Assembly: GCA_963971405.1 (NCBI GenBank)
Contig: OZ020490.1
Span: forward strand, 21,911,464-21,975,463
Length of the DNA: 64,000 bases
From: Psococerastis gibbosa
Lineage: Eukaryota > Arthropoda > Insecta > Psocodea > Psocidae
Reading direction: 5' to 3'
The translations under genes were made by a program, and so were the position numbers. A model generated the notes under the pieces. The model was not told where the DNA came from. It was given only the letters and a program-made list of their open reading frames with translations, and ran no database searches. Numbering within the stretch: position 1 is the first letter of the stretch; every line of letters starts with the position of its first letter. Positions 34,275 through 45,844 of this stretch are shown piece after piece.

Positions 34275-36937
34275 CTGTAATTAGACAGGATAATTAAGCG
34301 CAGAAGAATAGATAGTTACATAGGCGGACTTTTGTTCTGTTTTTACTCACTTGTTTACAAGCGTCTGAAATGAGTTTCAAACATGGAACTTACTTTGGAG
34401 CTACGTCTGTCAGGGTTTTAAAATCCCAATCAAAAAGACTAGTGAACACAGCAACAGGGTGCGCAGCTTATTCAATTTGACAGTACCACCTAGAAGACGT
34501 ACGTCTTTATGAGCTTGAAGCAATGGCTATGGACAATCCACGGTAAGGGCCGGTACACAAGGACGATTCTCGCAGTCACGACTTGCCGACGTCTTCTCCT
34601 TAGTAGGGTTAGGGCTTGGTGAAACGTCGGTGCAAACCCACGAACTCTTCAGAAGTTTTCTATGATGTGGCGTTTCTAGGGGAAAACCGTGCGGTTGGCT
34701 TCACGCTAGCTTCCGAAAGAAGCTGAAGAAAGCGACAAGAAATCTTCTTCTAGCTCTATGGCTACATTGGAGAAGACGTCGGGAAATCACGACTACGACA
34801 ATCATCCGTGTGTAACGGGCTTAAGTTTAGGTAGGCCTACCTGCCGTCTTCTTCGGTGCCAGCAGCCCCATTGTCCCTGTAGTACCCACAAGGTCCGCCT
34901 CCTCCCTGCTGGAAGTGTGGCCTTCTCTTCTTCTTCAAGAGTCCTCTATCATCGTACTCATCGTCTTGTGCCAAAACTACTGGTAGCAAGAGAATAGCCA
35001 AAAGTAGGCTAGACCGCTGGAAAATGGAAATATATGTAAATTGGAATGATTGACTTAAAAAAACTAGGTTGGGTCTAAAAATCTGCTCTACTATGTGTAC
35101 TTCTTTTTTCCAAAACCTGCTATCAGCAATTTCTGTTTTAAGCAACCCTGTCAGCATGGCGGAGGGAGTGAGTCTGTTTATTAAGTTGAGGCACACTGAG
35201 GGAGAAGGGTATATGACTCACAGGGTAGACTTCCTGATTATAGTGGATTCCGAACCACTTGGGGAACACAGTAAAGTCACACGATAAATTCGGAGGTGAC
35301 CAGGGCTCGACACGCACTTTGACTGACAGGTAGTCTCAGTGCGTGATCATGTCCCACCATGTTCACCTGCCACCGTTGAGCACACTACCTAGTTTGCTGC
35401 AGTTTTGGACAGGCTCAGTTCTGGTAAATTAAACTTTGTAGGGCCGTTGGCAGTGCTTATACAGTTTCATAGGCAGATAAACTACATTCCTACTGCCGAT
35501 AGTACGAATTATACCTAAAGGGTATTCTGTAGTATTTATGAATTTATGAAATACGCCATACATGCATACCAGAGTTTCCCTTATAGTATATAGCAGTGCT
35601 GACTCCAATAGGCCAGTAAAATTAGTCCAGAAATTGAAAACCGAAATCGAAAATAAATGTAACAGAAGATTTTATTGCTTCAATATCTTCAGTTGAGGCC
35701 GGATATGACTCACCTAAGCTTTCTCCCTCGGGGGCTTAAGTGGTTGGAGTAAAAATGTACCTCAGACAGGGGTATTTTTGCACTTTTACTCTTATATATC
35801 CGAAACAAAGCAAAATGGAAAATGGAAAATGTAGTCGTATAATACGCTATAGAGCACTAAATTTTGCGCAAATTTTGGACACTCGTTCTGTATTCTGTAC
35901 ACATTTGTTAATATTGCTGAAAGAGTAGGAAAATTATCAATTGTGTTTATACCTATTTAGTTGTGTATAGTTGTACTAGTGTAAACTCGCAGCTATGTAG
36001 CGAGAGCTACTTCTAATATGCTGTTCATAATACAGTAGTACACATAATTATTGTATATTACTACAATATTATTATACATCATTTACACAGGCTTACAGTG
36101 TACCATCCACCCCTTAAGCTTAAGCTATAAGAAAACGGTTGGTCCTAGGAATTTACTTTTAAATAAATAAATAAAAATAAATAAGGACTTTTTTATTCTA
36201 TTACTAAGCCAACCAAGCGGAGTTAGGGCAATACAGCCCTCTCTTACACTCAACTAAGAAAGCCCGGGACCGCCTGCTTTACATGCCCTCCGAAGCATGG
36301 CCAGAAAGACAGAAAATGTAGCAAGTGTAGGACTCGAACCAACAACCTTTCGGGTGAAAGTCAGAGTCCGTACCACCACTCTACATGTCCTGACATGACT
36401 TTTAGTCTCATTTGAAGGGGAAAGCATGTTTCCCCAACTTTTAAACAGACAATTTTTTCGATAAATACATTACTTTTTAGGATAATCCGAAAAACTGGCA
36501 CGAAATCGACCATTTCAAAAAAGGATGAAATTTGGTCCATTCGGGATGTCCTGCCCAAAATTCACGCTTTTGGTGTAATTTGACGCAGAATTTAGTGCTC
36601 AATAACTACGGCTACTTTTTCGATATTATGCTTAGTTAGGGATATTTAAGAGAAAAAGTGCAAAGCACATTTTTACGCCCACTACTTTAGCACGAGACCC
36701 CGAGGGGGAAAACTTAGGTGAGAATAAAAAGGGCCTAAGATGAAGAAATTCAAGCAATAAAACATTTGATACATTTATTTTCTGACACGAAGTCTAATTT
36801 TACTGGCCTTCACTGGTTACCTATATCAAAAAAATATTCACTGACACCATTGTGGCGCCTACTAAAGTACAATAGTATGTAAATACATAAACCCACTGCA
36901 AATGAAGTTGTGACCCACTTACCCAGTAAATCCTCAT
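33983..36937 (-). CDS. Gene 3: small secreted Gly-rich protein (complete, 3 exons)
   Basis: Exons on the minus strand 36937-36923 (ATGAGGATTTACTGG|GTAAGT), 35016-34841 and 34274-33983 join in phase 0 and 2 to 160 residues. Start MRIYWRSSLLLAILLLPVVLAQ is a clear signal peptide. The mature part is acidic (DDEYDDRG), then basic (KKKRRPHFQQ), GGGGPCGYY, an Ala/Gly stretch (AALGGAAAGYYFGQKHG), QQQPVINNIINTNG, a poly-Gly region, and a conserved-looking basic tail NWDRTIRQFNRHVVRPITRW-F. It has two cysteines. The family is not recognised; a secreted structural or matrix-type peptide is possible, and some antimicrobial peptides are also Gly-rich and basic. Intron 1 (about 1.9 kb) holds a long-TIR element and SINEs. 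Confidence 0.85.
34841..35016 (-). CDS. Gene 3 exon 2: signal core and Cys/Gly segment
   Basis: Acceptor TTCCAG, donor GGCAG|GTAGGC; encodes RSSLLLAILLLPVVLAQ and the first Gly/Cys cluster. 58 codons plus two bases. Confidence 0.88.
35109..35453 (-). mobile_element. SINE-like retroposon family A copy
   Basis: CCCTGTCAGCATGGCGGAGG..CCACTTGGGGAACACAG..GGGCCGTTGGCAG; within gene 3 intron 1, on the same strand as the gene. Confidence 0.7.
35609..36809. mobile_element. Long-TIR DNA element, about 1.2 kb
   Basis: Ends GGCCAGTAAAATTAG / CTAATTTTACTGGCC. The inverted arms run about 170 bp with good similarity (AAAATAAATGTA, TTTTATTGCTT, CTCACCTAAG, CCCTCGGGG, GTAAAAATGT, GCACTTTT). A tRNA-type SINE sits inside. 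No transposase frame; superfamily unknown. Within gene 3 intron 1. Confidence 0.65.
36165..36394 (-). mobile_element. tRNA-derived SINE (family B)
   Basis: Minus-strand GGACATGTAGAGTGGTGGTA (A-box part) and GGTTCGAGTCC (perfect B box), GCTTCGGAGGGCATGTAAAG body and an ATTTATTT tail. Inserted into the long-TIR element 35609-36809. Confidence 0.8.
36923..36937 (-). CDS. Gene 3 exon 1 (MRIYW)
   Basis: Five codons and a consensus donor TGG|GTAAGT; phase 0 join to exon 2 completes the signal peptide, which is why this start is chosen. Confidence 0.8.
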
Positions 36938-37309
36938 GTTCTAATCAATGCCGCCGTACCCGAAGTGGACAACGTTCCAGGGAGGCGTTACTGGACAACT
37001 GAAGCTGGTTGCTGGAGTCATAGTGTAGGTGCTTGAGATGCAATGAATTCAAGTGTCGAAACATTTCAAATACAATGATCCAGTGGTGCTCAAAATATCA
37101 CTTTCTTTGATAAAACTAGGCGAGAGTAGTGACAAGAACTACTATCATTCTCCTTGCCAATGGAATTGATGATTTGTCCGCTATTACGACTCATTGCATA
37201 TTATTGGACTTGGCCTGTTTGCAAATAAACGTTTATTTATTTATTTATTTATTTTACCACACTGTTGTACCATCCCCTGAATTATCTTTCGCATTTCAGT
37301 TATCAGAAG

Positions 37310-37470
37310 GAGTCACTCTGAGACATTGGCTAATCGCATGCAAACAATTTAATCCGATTGACCTGATCAGTCGGCTCTGTAGGTTAGTACCCGTGTTGAG
37401 TTACGACAAGTCTCCGATAGTATGATGTGTGGAGACTGCAGAAGTACAAGCACGCCACCACCTTGCCACC
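37310..37470 (-). mobile_element. SINE-like family D copy
   Basis: Reverse complement of GGTGGTGGCGTGCTTGTACT..CATCATACTATCGGAGAC..GCATGCGATTAGCC. Confidence 0.6.
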
Positions 37471-37836
37471 GTAGTAGATGTATTGTATTGGCGACAATGA
37501 TGGAATTTGATTTTTACGAAAAAATGGTTGGTGTGGTAATCCCGAAGAAGAAGTTCAAAAGCTGTGGCCAATTTGTGTTAGTGAAGGCCTCTAATTCTAG
37601 TTTAATTGATATTTTTGACGGCTCTGCGATCGATATTTCATGTGAAAATCGACATTGTACAAAACCCGTAGTGGGGGGGGGGGGGGGGGGGAGAGGACTC
37701 AGATTTGGTTTTAAATATGCGATTTAAATGGTTTAAATATTTCCCCGGTAAGTTATTCATTTTGTTCCATAAGTGAAAAGTCTCCGACCCAAATGCCGTA
37801 TTTGTTGGATATTTTGAGGCTTTGGTGTTTGCCCCT

Positions 37837-38262
37837 TAGCCGGCTATTCCACTATTTCAATATTCCGTCAATAATTGATGAGATTTTTTTTCTTTACTCT
37901 ATGTCATTGTCCATTTTAACTTCCGCAAGTTAAAATTTATTGATCAATGATCATAGAGTAAAATCACGCTTTGCTAACAATAACAAACTAAAATTAAACA
38001 ATGGCGTCGTCTGGAGATAAATAATTTAAATTAATTTCTTGAGAACGAACGAATTATTTCGTCATTTAAATCATAAAATTTCATGTAGATTATAAAATTA
38101 AAAGAAAGACGGCGGGCAAACTTATAAAATTGGAAAAAATTGAAAACAAAAATTGAAGACAAGTGGAATGAGGTGTACAAATATAAATGCAACATTGATG
38201 ATATTTCCGTTATTGACAATATCAAAATTGAAGAAAAATTGACAAGTGGATTAGCCGCCTTA
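37837..38262. mobile_element. Foldback MITE, about 430 bp
   Basis: Ends CCGGCTATTCCAC / GTGGATTAGCCGCC; contains the shared core TGATCATAGAGTAAAATCAC..CAAACTAAAATTAAACAATG found in other foldback families. Pairs with 54981-55396. Confidence 0.65.
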
Positions 38263-38567
38263 GCCAAGAAACTTATTTTCGGTATAGATTCCAGAGGGCC
38301 AAACGTTTTCTAGTTATCCACAATGAGTGTTTAGGGGAGGAATTTCCTATTTTCCCTTGCTTTCCCACTTTATCGTCGACAGGAAAGTGAGTACCGATCC
38401 CTAGTTTAGTTAGGCTCCAATTTCAATATTGTATATTATCAATTTAGAAAGCCTCTACAGGCAGGAGAATTATAGAAAGAAATCCAGTTTCCGTCCATTT
38501 TTCCATTTCTTTCTCTAAGACTCCAATTTGTTATTTTACCAATATTTTAGTAGCCTATGGGCTGTCC

Positions 38568-39012
38568 ATTAATGACGTGGGGTTCGAAAGGTAGAGGGGG
38601 GGGGGAGGGGGGGGGGAGGGGGGTCGCCAAAAATCACGAAATATCACAAAGGGGGTACAGTAAGATATCACGTGTATTTATTTTTTGGTCGTGATTTCTA
38701 AACCGAAAAGCGGTGTGTAGTGTGACCTTGACTTGCCGTTGCCAGGCAGCGAACGAAGTCCTCACCCGTCCCGCTGTCTAGAGACATTTTTATCATGGTC
38801 CTTAATTATGTAGAATAAAATTAGATTGTACTTCATACCTGTATTTAAAAATAATAATACTTTAAAAATTTTAAGATTCTTTGCAGGTGCTAAAAAATAC
38901 ACGTGATTTTTGGTGGGGGCGGTAGTCTTAAACCTCACCACGTATCACAAAGGGGGAGGGAGGGGTTAAAAAATGTTTAAAAAAAACATCATGTGATTAA
39001 TGGACAACCCCC
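38568..39012. mobile_element. TIR element with GGGCTGTCCATTAATGACGT ends
   Basis: TIRs GGGCTGTCCATTAATGACGT / ATGTGATTAATGGACAACCC, bordered by TA-like flanks; holds a G-rich run near 38597. Non-autonomous. Confidence 0.6.
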
Positions 39013-39518
39013 TACACATTATTGAAAATAATTGCAGACAACTCTGATACATGCCCTATAATAACGCGTCATGACAGAGTTGACGCAATTAATTGGACAC
39101 CCTGAGTCGGCCATTACTCCATTACCACATGGGTATCACTTCTTCTTTCAACCAGAAACAAGTCAAGTATTGTATTCCCACGCTGTGTTTGAACCGCGGA
39201 CCATCTAAAAACTGTTACTAATTTCATCTGGGGGTTTACCAACTTATTAACGATGTCGCAACTCGCCACGTGCAAGTGAGGCCTTGCCTCCAGCATATGT
39301 GATGCTTGAGTCTTGAGGTCCAAGGCCAATATTAAAGGGAAATCCCTTTTAGGCAATCTTCATAGGTGTCACTGCCACTCTGCCAGTGCCCTTTTGTAGA
39401 AAAGTTTTAAATGTAAGTTTCAGGCGTGGTTTTAAGAACAAATTACACCCACTAAGCGTTTTATGTACAAAGTCGATTTTCACAGACAGCATCGACCGTC
39501 TTCTTCTCGAGTTGCAAT
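39013..39518. other. Intergenic, nothing recognised
   Basis: No gene or repeat assigned between the TIR element and the LINE remnant. Confidence 0.4.
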
Positions 39519-39872
39519 TTAGGGATTGGTTTGCAGCGAATGTTGTATTCTTCTCCTCCACTCTTGTCTGTTTTGTGCGGTTCTTTTCAGTCCTTTATAG
39601 GTGTCGCACCCTAGGTCCTTCATGACATCCTCTAGGTACTCATTCCTCTGTCGTCCTCTTGAGTTGGTGCCTTCAACCATACCCGCAATGATGTTTTTGA
39701 GGAGCCCTTCGTCTCTCAGAATATGCCCCAATATGCCCATTCTTGTTGAAATGGTGGCCATAATAGCTATTTTTTCGTTTAATCTATGGAGCACTTCTTC
39801 GTTGGTTATGTGGTTTCTCTATGGGATTTTCAAGATTCTTTCGTAGCACCATAACTCAAAGGCTTCTAGTTT
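39519..39872 (-). pseudogene. LINE ORF2 C-terminal remnant
   Basis: Minus strand: KLEAFELWCYERILKIP, one stop in place of an expected Trp, RNHITNEEVLHRL, MGILGHILRDEGLL, GRQRNEYLEDVMKDL, NRQEWRRRI, then a natural-looking stop. The pattern is classic for the C-terminus of insect non-LTR endonuclease/reverse transcriptases. Confidence 0.85.
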
Positions 39873-40576
39873 TTTTTTTGTTATCTATCGATCGTAGAGC
39901 CATCACAAATATCCGTTAAATTGGCAGAAATGCACCTCTACATTTTGGTATAAGACCCATGACTTTCAATAACACCATTTGCCATTTAAATTTAAATTGG
40001 TCAACTTATGCGTAGGATGTTGTTGTAACTAACACCGCAACATTTTGAACGATTGAAAAAAGCATATCAAAATGTAAAACTTATTACTTTTAATTTATGT
40101 TACCTATCTCATTAAGAGCAAATCGGGGAACCCCCACTACGTTTTTTTGTGAGTCGATTTTTACAGGAACTATTGTTCGTAGAGCCATCAAAAATATCAG
40201 TTAAACTAGCAGAAATGCTCCTCTGAATTTCAATAACGACATGACAAAACATAAATAACTATAACAATTTTCAGCAGAAAAGTAAATATTATTTATTGGA
40301 CTCCTGGCTCATAAATAAACTCGCCATTTTTCAACGACCTGCTCAATATTATAGGTATAGGTAAGTTACTTTATTAGCACAGGTTAGTTCAACCTTGACT
40401 GTCCAAATTTCACTCCCACTTACCATTTCATACGAACACTCCCAAATTTCATCAACTCCTGGCATTTGCAAATCAAAGGAACGCCAGTGATTAATTTCGT
40501 TAAGTTGCAACATAATTTTGCTAAATCTGCTAGAACGATGTTTCGATAAGTTTAGCGTCTGGGTGGGTACTCACAT
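39873..40576. other. Intergenic with a diverged direct repeat
   Basis: CGTAGAGCCATCACAAATATC near 39893 recurs as CGTAGAGCCATCAAAAATATC near 40180, both followed by CAGAAATGC; no gene. Confidence 0.45.
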
Positions 40577-41335
40577 ATATATATTGTAGTATTATATGGT
40601 ATATATAACACTGACATTAAATTAACTTAGGTTAAAGAGGTAACTTCCTCGTTATAACCGAAATTAGAGGATATGGAAAAAACTGGGCTTGGCGGGATTC
40701 GAACCCACGATCTACCGCTGGACCACAAGTCTAGCAACACGAATCATGTCAATTAGATCATAAGTAGAGGATTTGGCATTTACTGTTCTTGTCGGGGCTT
40801 GTGGTCCAGCGGTTAAGACGACGCCCCGGTTAGGCGTAGATCGTGGGTATCAATCCCGCCAAGCCCGGTTTTTTTCATATCCTCTAATTTCGGTTGGGTA
40901 CTCACACCCTAACCTACCAATACGTAATAAAAATTCTATAGGAATGATTTTTCTCCCTTCCGAAAGAAATATTAACTTTCTATTTCTGCGCAAAGTCAGA
41001 GTTCTCTTGAAATATTGATTATCCGGATTTTTCTAGATTTTGCTTCAACAGCCATGACATTCAACGGGAAAGTTACTCGCAAGAGCTATTGCATAGTCAC
41101 CAAAATTAGAGGAATTATAAAAAAAACTGGACTTGGCGGAATTCGAACCCACAATCTATACGCCTATCCGGGGCGGATAAAATAGGATAGACATAGATCG
41201 TGTATTCGAAATCCCGCCAAGCCCAGTTTTTCTAAATCCTTTAATTTCGGTTGTAGCGAAGAGGATACCTGTTCAACCTAAGTTAGTTTAATGTTAATGT
41301 TATATACCATATAATATTGCAATATATTGAATAAT
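40577..41335. mobile_element. Palindromic composite with tRNA-like arms
   Basis: Outer arms TTATATGGTATATATAAC / GTTATATACCATATAATA, then TTAACTTAGGTTAA..TTCGGTT against AACCGAAATTAGAGGATAT. Inside are inverted tRNA-like pieces: TGGTCCAGCGGTTAAG (A-box-like) with CCGGTTAGGCGTAGATCGTG and GGTATCAATCC (B-box-like) then CGCCAAGCCCGGTTTTTTT. At least four arms alternate in strand. Confidence 0.6.
40798..40872 (+). pseudogene. tRNA-like (SINE head or tRNA pseudogene)
   Basis: GGCTTGTGGTCCAGCGGTTA..GGGTATCAATCCCGCCAAGC with a T-run: A- and B-box-like words spaced as in a tRNA, but the acceptor stem does not close cleanly and the unit is repeated in inverted form, so it is treated as SINE-derived. 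Confidence 0.45.
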
Positions 41336-42446
41336 GGCATAATCACCTGACATTAAATAAACAAGAAAAAAAATGTCAGCGGGATTAATGCTGACAAAAA
41401 TGTTTACACAAGCTTATCGAAATTATTATCGAAAACTCTAGTCTGTAAGCACTTGGAAGCGGCATCGACTGCGGCTCAACATTGTCTAAAAATAAAAATC
41501 CGTTTCAAGACAAAACCTCTTATCGAATCAAGGGTATCCAATCTATTGATTCCTCAGATTTATCGCCTTGTCAAACGATCCAAATGTTGCCGACCATTTG
41601 TCTCTATAAATCGGGGAGATCTTAATCTTAGATCGCCCACACTTCCATAGATTTTCATAACATGCCGGCATTCGAGTGGGCATTGCTATATAAATGTTCC
41701 GACTTCTTAGAGTTTAATGGCCACTTCTGTTGATCATTTTAACGAAGATGAAAATAGGCTGCGTTCGGTTTTCAACAGAACGCAGGATGTGCACATTCCT
41801 GTGGAAAACTGTGTTTCTGAAGGAATATGTCCAATTCTCCCGGCGAATTTCTAATTGTGTGAGCAATGACTGACAAAATATAAAACGTATATATTATAAA
41901 TACCGTACTTTACTCGTATGTCGGTTATGCAAGGAATATACATTTGAAGTCCTGCTAATTTTCCTTTGCAGCAAACGAACATGGGCATCATTCAACAAAG
42001 AAATCAATCATGGGTTAATTGTAAGAGTGGGCCGAAAGGCCCAAAATTTGCCCATATGGCAAATAAAGACAATTATCTTTCTTTTCTTTCTTTCAAATCG
42101 TAGTCCATCAGGACATCAGGCGAATTTTGGAAAATAGTCCACTGTAATTATGACACTATAACGATAATTTTTAAATTACATACCATTAGATCACAAAGGA
42201 AAAAAAATTAGGCACAGGGTTAATATTTTAATGGAGAAAAATGGACTGTATCTGATCTTTTCTCGCTATTAACGTAAGAAGAGTTATATAAGTTACAAGT
42301 GTATATAAGTTATACAATTTGAAAACCCTGCAGTAACACATAGACTAGGTAATGGCGAATTTAGGTTCCACATACCTTCTAAACTTGAAGAAATACAATT
42401 TAGTACCATTTAGAAATTGTGAGTTCAGATTTAGGTTTCGAACTTA
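41336..42446. other. Intergenic, nothing recognised
   Basis: No gene or known repeat seen. Confidence 0.4.
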
Positions 42447-42627
42447 GGCGGCTATTCTATCTGTCAATATTCCGTCATTTATGCATCAATAATAAGTCTC
42501 TACCAGCATATTACAACTTAATTTATAATAGATAAGTTAAGCAACTACATAACAGTCTCCTTAAAACAAAAACCTCATCAATTATTGATGCACAAATTAC
42601 GAAATATTGACAGATGGAATAGACGCC
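42447..42627. mobile_element. Foldback MITE (GGCGGCTATTCTA variant)
   Basis: Arms GGCGGCTATTCTATCTGTCA / TGACAGATGGAATAGACGCC with CATCAATAATA / TCAATTATTGATG; shares the TTATAATAGATAAGTTAAG-CAACTA core with 62900-63168. Confidence 0.75.
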
Positions 42628-42731
42628 TTAAGATCATCAGGAGCGTCATGGCTCAGAGTCGGAGCCATTACTACTATACGCACTCCATGATTACATACAT
42701 GCATACTAAATTTGTCTGTCGCAACCTTTAA

Positions 42732-42873
42732 GGCGCTTATTCCACCTACGTCAATAGTCAATAGTAAATATGGTATTGACGTAGTAAGAGACAATTTTCG
42801 ACTGTCTTTAATGTCTGCTAAAACGTCAATACTACATTTACTATTGACTATTGACGTAGGTGGAATAAGCGCT
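42732..42873. mobile_element. Foldback MITE (GGCGCTTATTCCAC variant)
   Basis: Arms GGCGCTTATTCCACCTACGT / ACGTAGGTGGAATAAGCGC, inner GTCAATAGTCAATAGTAAAT pair. Confidence 0.85.
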
Positions 42874-44113
42874 TAAGACTTTTGTACAGGTCAGTATCAT
42901 TCAAAAAAATAACAGCAAACCTTCAACTGGCAAATACAGTTTTTTGAAAATACAAAATAGGAGGCGCGCATCGTCGTAAATAGCCCCGGCAACGTATGTT
43001 TAGCTTGCTACAGCAACTCACATTTTATTCGTTGTCTAACTTGACAATTTCTTGGACGTGGAACACATTGAGTTGAAACTCCTTAGTTTTCTTAAGTGAG
43101 CGGTATCTAATTACTCGAGTCTTTTGTTGCCGGTCGCCTTACGTTAATTTGGTAAGTGAATATTCTTTTATTGTTGTTTGCAGAACCTATTAGGATAGAT
43201 TAGTCACGTGTCCACTTATTTTGTACAGTTTTTTTAGTATTAGGCTTAATATTCTACACCGTGGTCATATACAATACATAGTTCACATAGTTTCAATTTA
43301 ATCCAAGCGAAACATAATAATATAGAAAAATAGTTACTTAACTTATATTTATGTAGTTATAACTTATACTGCAATAATTTTATATTGTAGTAACTTACGG
43401 CTAAAAAATCTTCAAGTTTAGCGGTTTGAAAGGATACAATTTATTTAGAATTAGGTAAGGACTCATCATGGTTCGACAACCTGCTGCTTTTTCTATGTGC
43501 AAAATTACAGCTTCCCTGGCTCAAACACAAAAAATTAACAAATATTTAATTTTATTATCAAAACCTATACAAATATTGCGATTAATTCATTAGTAACTAC
43601 TCGTAGCCTACCATATAAATCTTCTAGCCACTTCCACGCGTGTAAACAAGTGTAGCTGAAATATATTTGCATAAAAACAGGTTACTTTTAATATTTTCTC
43701 CTGGAAGTGTTCCCTTGCAACCCCCTCCCTGTGGGCTATGGGCGAAGTTGCAGATATTATAAAAAAATTCCCATGGAGGAACCCATAGGAGGGGATTCTA
43801 TCCATGAGATACTATAGTAGTATTGCGTACGCAGAATTTGGATTTTGGTACTTCGCTGCAATACAAACTTTTAAGAAGGAAATCCTTAAAAATCCTTAAC
43901 TCTACCTCCATGTTTTCCGAAATTTCTCACGGGGTACTGTAGGTTTATAATATTGAAACAAGAATTTTACTGGCTTTTGACTTTGAAAACTGGAAAATCC
44001 TCTTAATGGTAAACATTTGGCTCTAACGCCTTAAAAGGATACGTGATTTGAAAACTTTGTCTGAATAACACAGACAAAGTTGCAACAGTTAAAAATGTTA
44101 ACTCCATTATGCC
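42874..44113. other. Intergenic; possible upstream leader exon of gene 4
   Basis: Mostly featureless. GTTAATTTG|GTAAGTGAA near 43153 is a strong donor and could close a non-coding first exon, but nothing else supports it. Confidence 0.3.
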
Positions 44114-44502
44114 TTAGGTGCCCATTCCATTGACTGGCTGCGGCTATTTCCAAAAACGGTGACGTGGTAGCAGACATTCAAGACTTAGGTGGCGTTTCCA
44201 CCGACCTCGCATTGCAGAATTGACGGAAATATTTATTTTCCTCTATGCCATAGTTAAAATTGATCAATGATCATACAGTAAAATCACAAACAAACAAACT
44301 AAAATTAAAAAATGGCGTCATGGGATATGTTAAGTACAAACATTTTAATAGATTTCTATAAAAAGAAAAATTCTAATTTCCGTCAATGTCATTTGCATTC
44401 TGCAATGCGAGATCGGTGGAAACGCAACCTAAGTCTTGAATGTCTGCCACCACGTCACTGTTTTTGGAAATAGCCCTAGCCGGTCAATGGAATGGGCGCC
44501 TA
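44114..44502. mobile_element. Nested foldback MITE, complete
   Basis: Outer arms GGTGCCCATTCCATTGACTG / CCGGTCAATGGAATGGGCGC enclose AAACGGTGACGTGGTAGCAG arms, which enclose a second foldback with TTCCACCGACCTCGCATTGC arms. Confidence 0.85.
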
Positions 44503-44659
44503 ATTAAATTAATATCCGCCAGGCAATATTTCATGAAATTACATATTATTATCTGCAGATTTGTGGTTATACAAGAGTGCAATAGCTGCCACACGAAGTT
44601 AGTAGTTTCTTCAAGACCACAAATTTGAAATTTATCATGTAGTAGGGGAACAATAGAGC

Positions 44660-44873
44660 AACACAGGATATGTAGGGTAGTGGTACGGACTCTGACTTTC
44701 ACCCGAAAGGTTGTTGGTTCGAGTCCCCCACTGGCTACATGCTTCGGAGGGCATGTAAAGCAGGCGGTCTCGGGTAGTCCTAGTTGAGTTTAAAAGAGGG
44801 CTCTATAGTCCTAACTCCGCTAGGTTGGCTGAGTAATAGAACAAAAAATTCATTATTTATTTATTAAATACAA
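44660..44873 (+). mobile_element. tRNA-derived SINE (family B)
   Basis: TAGGGTAGTGGTACGGACTC (A box), GTTGGTTCGAGTCCC (B box), GCTTCGGAGGGCATGTAAAG body, tail AATAGAACAAAAAATTCATT. Confidence 0.85.
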
Positions 44874-45599
44874 TACAATAAGCAAAGTTTATGCAAGCAT
44901 TAGTAAAAACACAAAAACTTTTTATCAATACTTGTTATAACAACTGTAACTAGAATTTACTAACTTTGTATTAACACCAGTGGGTTTCGTAGACAAAGCC
45001 AATTTTTTAACGATTATTTGGGTTTTGATAATGCTCGTTATAGTTGTTATAACAAGTTTTGATAAAACATTAAGTTTCTGTTTGTTTAATAAAATGAAAT
45101 ACCACGATGTCACGAGTAATTTAATTTTTTCTATTATAGAAGCATGCTCAACCAGATTTTAAGACAGCTATTTCATAGTCATTTTGATTAAATTAATTAG
45201 TTTCTTCTTCCACAGCCTTCCAAAACGCAGGCTATTATCTAACGTATTGAATCTATAAGAATATAGACTAAAATAATGGCCTCAATTGTGTTATGATATG
45301 CAATTATATTTCAGCAGACATAACACGAGTTGCCAAGTTAACTTATTACCGTGGGGTTAAACAAATAAACAAATCAAATTTACAGTAGCACTTTGTATTG
45401 TAAAATTGGTTTGTTTACATTTTCATCCCCTGGAATAATAAATAAATAAATGTATTGCGTTTCTTTAATATTACATACTGTAAATAGTGAGAATATAATA
45501 TAATAATTGGTACAGTCACTGCAAGTTAATGAAATTTCCTGCTAAATTGGGACATGATTTTTCCATGCATAATAATAGTAAATATTTACTATTATACAG

Positions 45600-45844
45600 T
45601 AGCCGGCCGCCTTACCAAGTTGAATCCAGCGGACCAGAGCAGGTTCAAAGATGCAGATAACTTGGTCGTGTGCACAGTGCCGGTAGGGAAACATGGTAGG
45701 ACTTGTCCTGGTCACCTCCACCCACTAATCGTGTGGCTTAACTCTGTTTCCCAAGTGGTTCGGAATCCACTATAATCAGGAGGTCCACTGTCCTATGGGC
45801 CCACACCGTGGCCTGGGACTGTGTCCATGTCCAACCATACTACT
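45600..45844 (+). mobile_element. SINE-like retroposon, (CTA)n tail, 12-bp TSD
   Basis: Flanked by ACTATTATACAG at 45588-45599 and 45845-45856. Starts with AGCCGGCCGCCTTACCAAGT and ends with a CTACTACTA-type tail. Same 5' body as family A, different 3' end. Confidence 0.85.

Noticed and set aside
44660-44740. tRNA gene
   Set aside because: A and B boxes are good, but the unit recurs four times with a common 130-bp body and simple tail, so it is a SINE.
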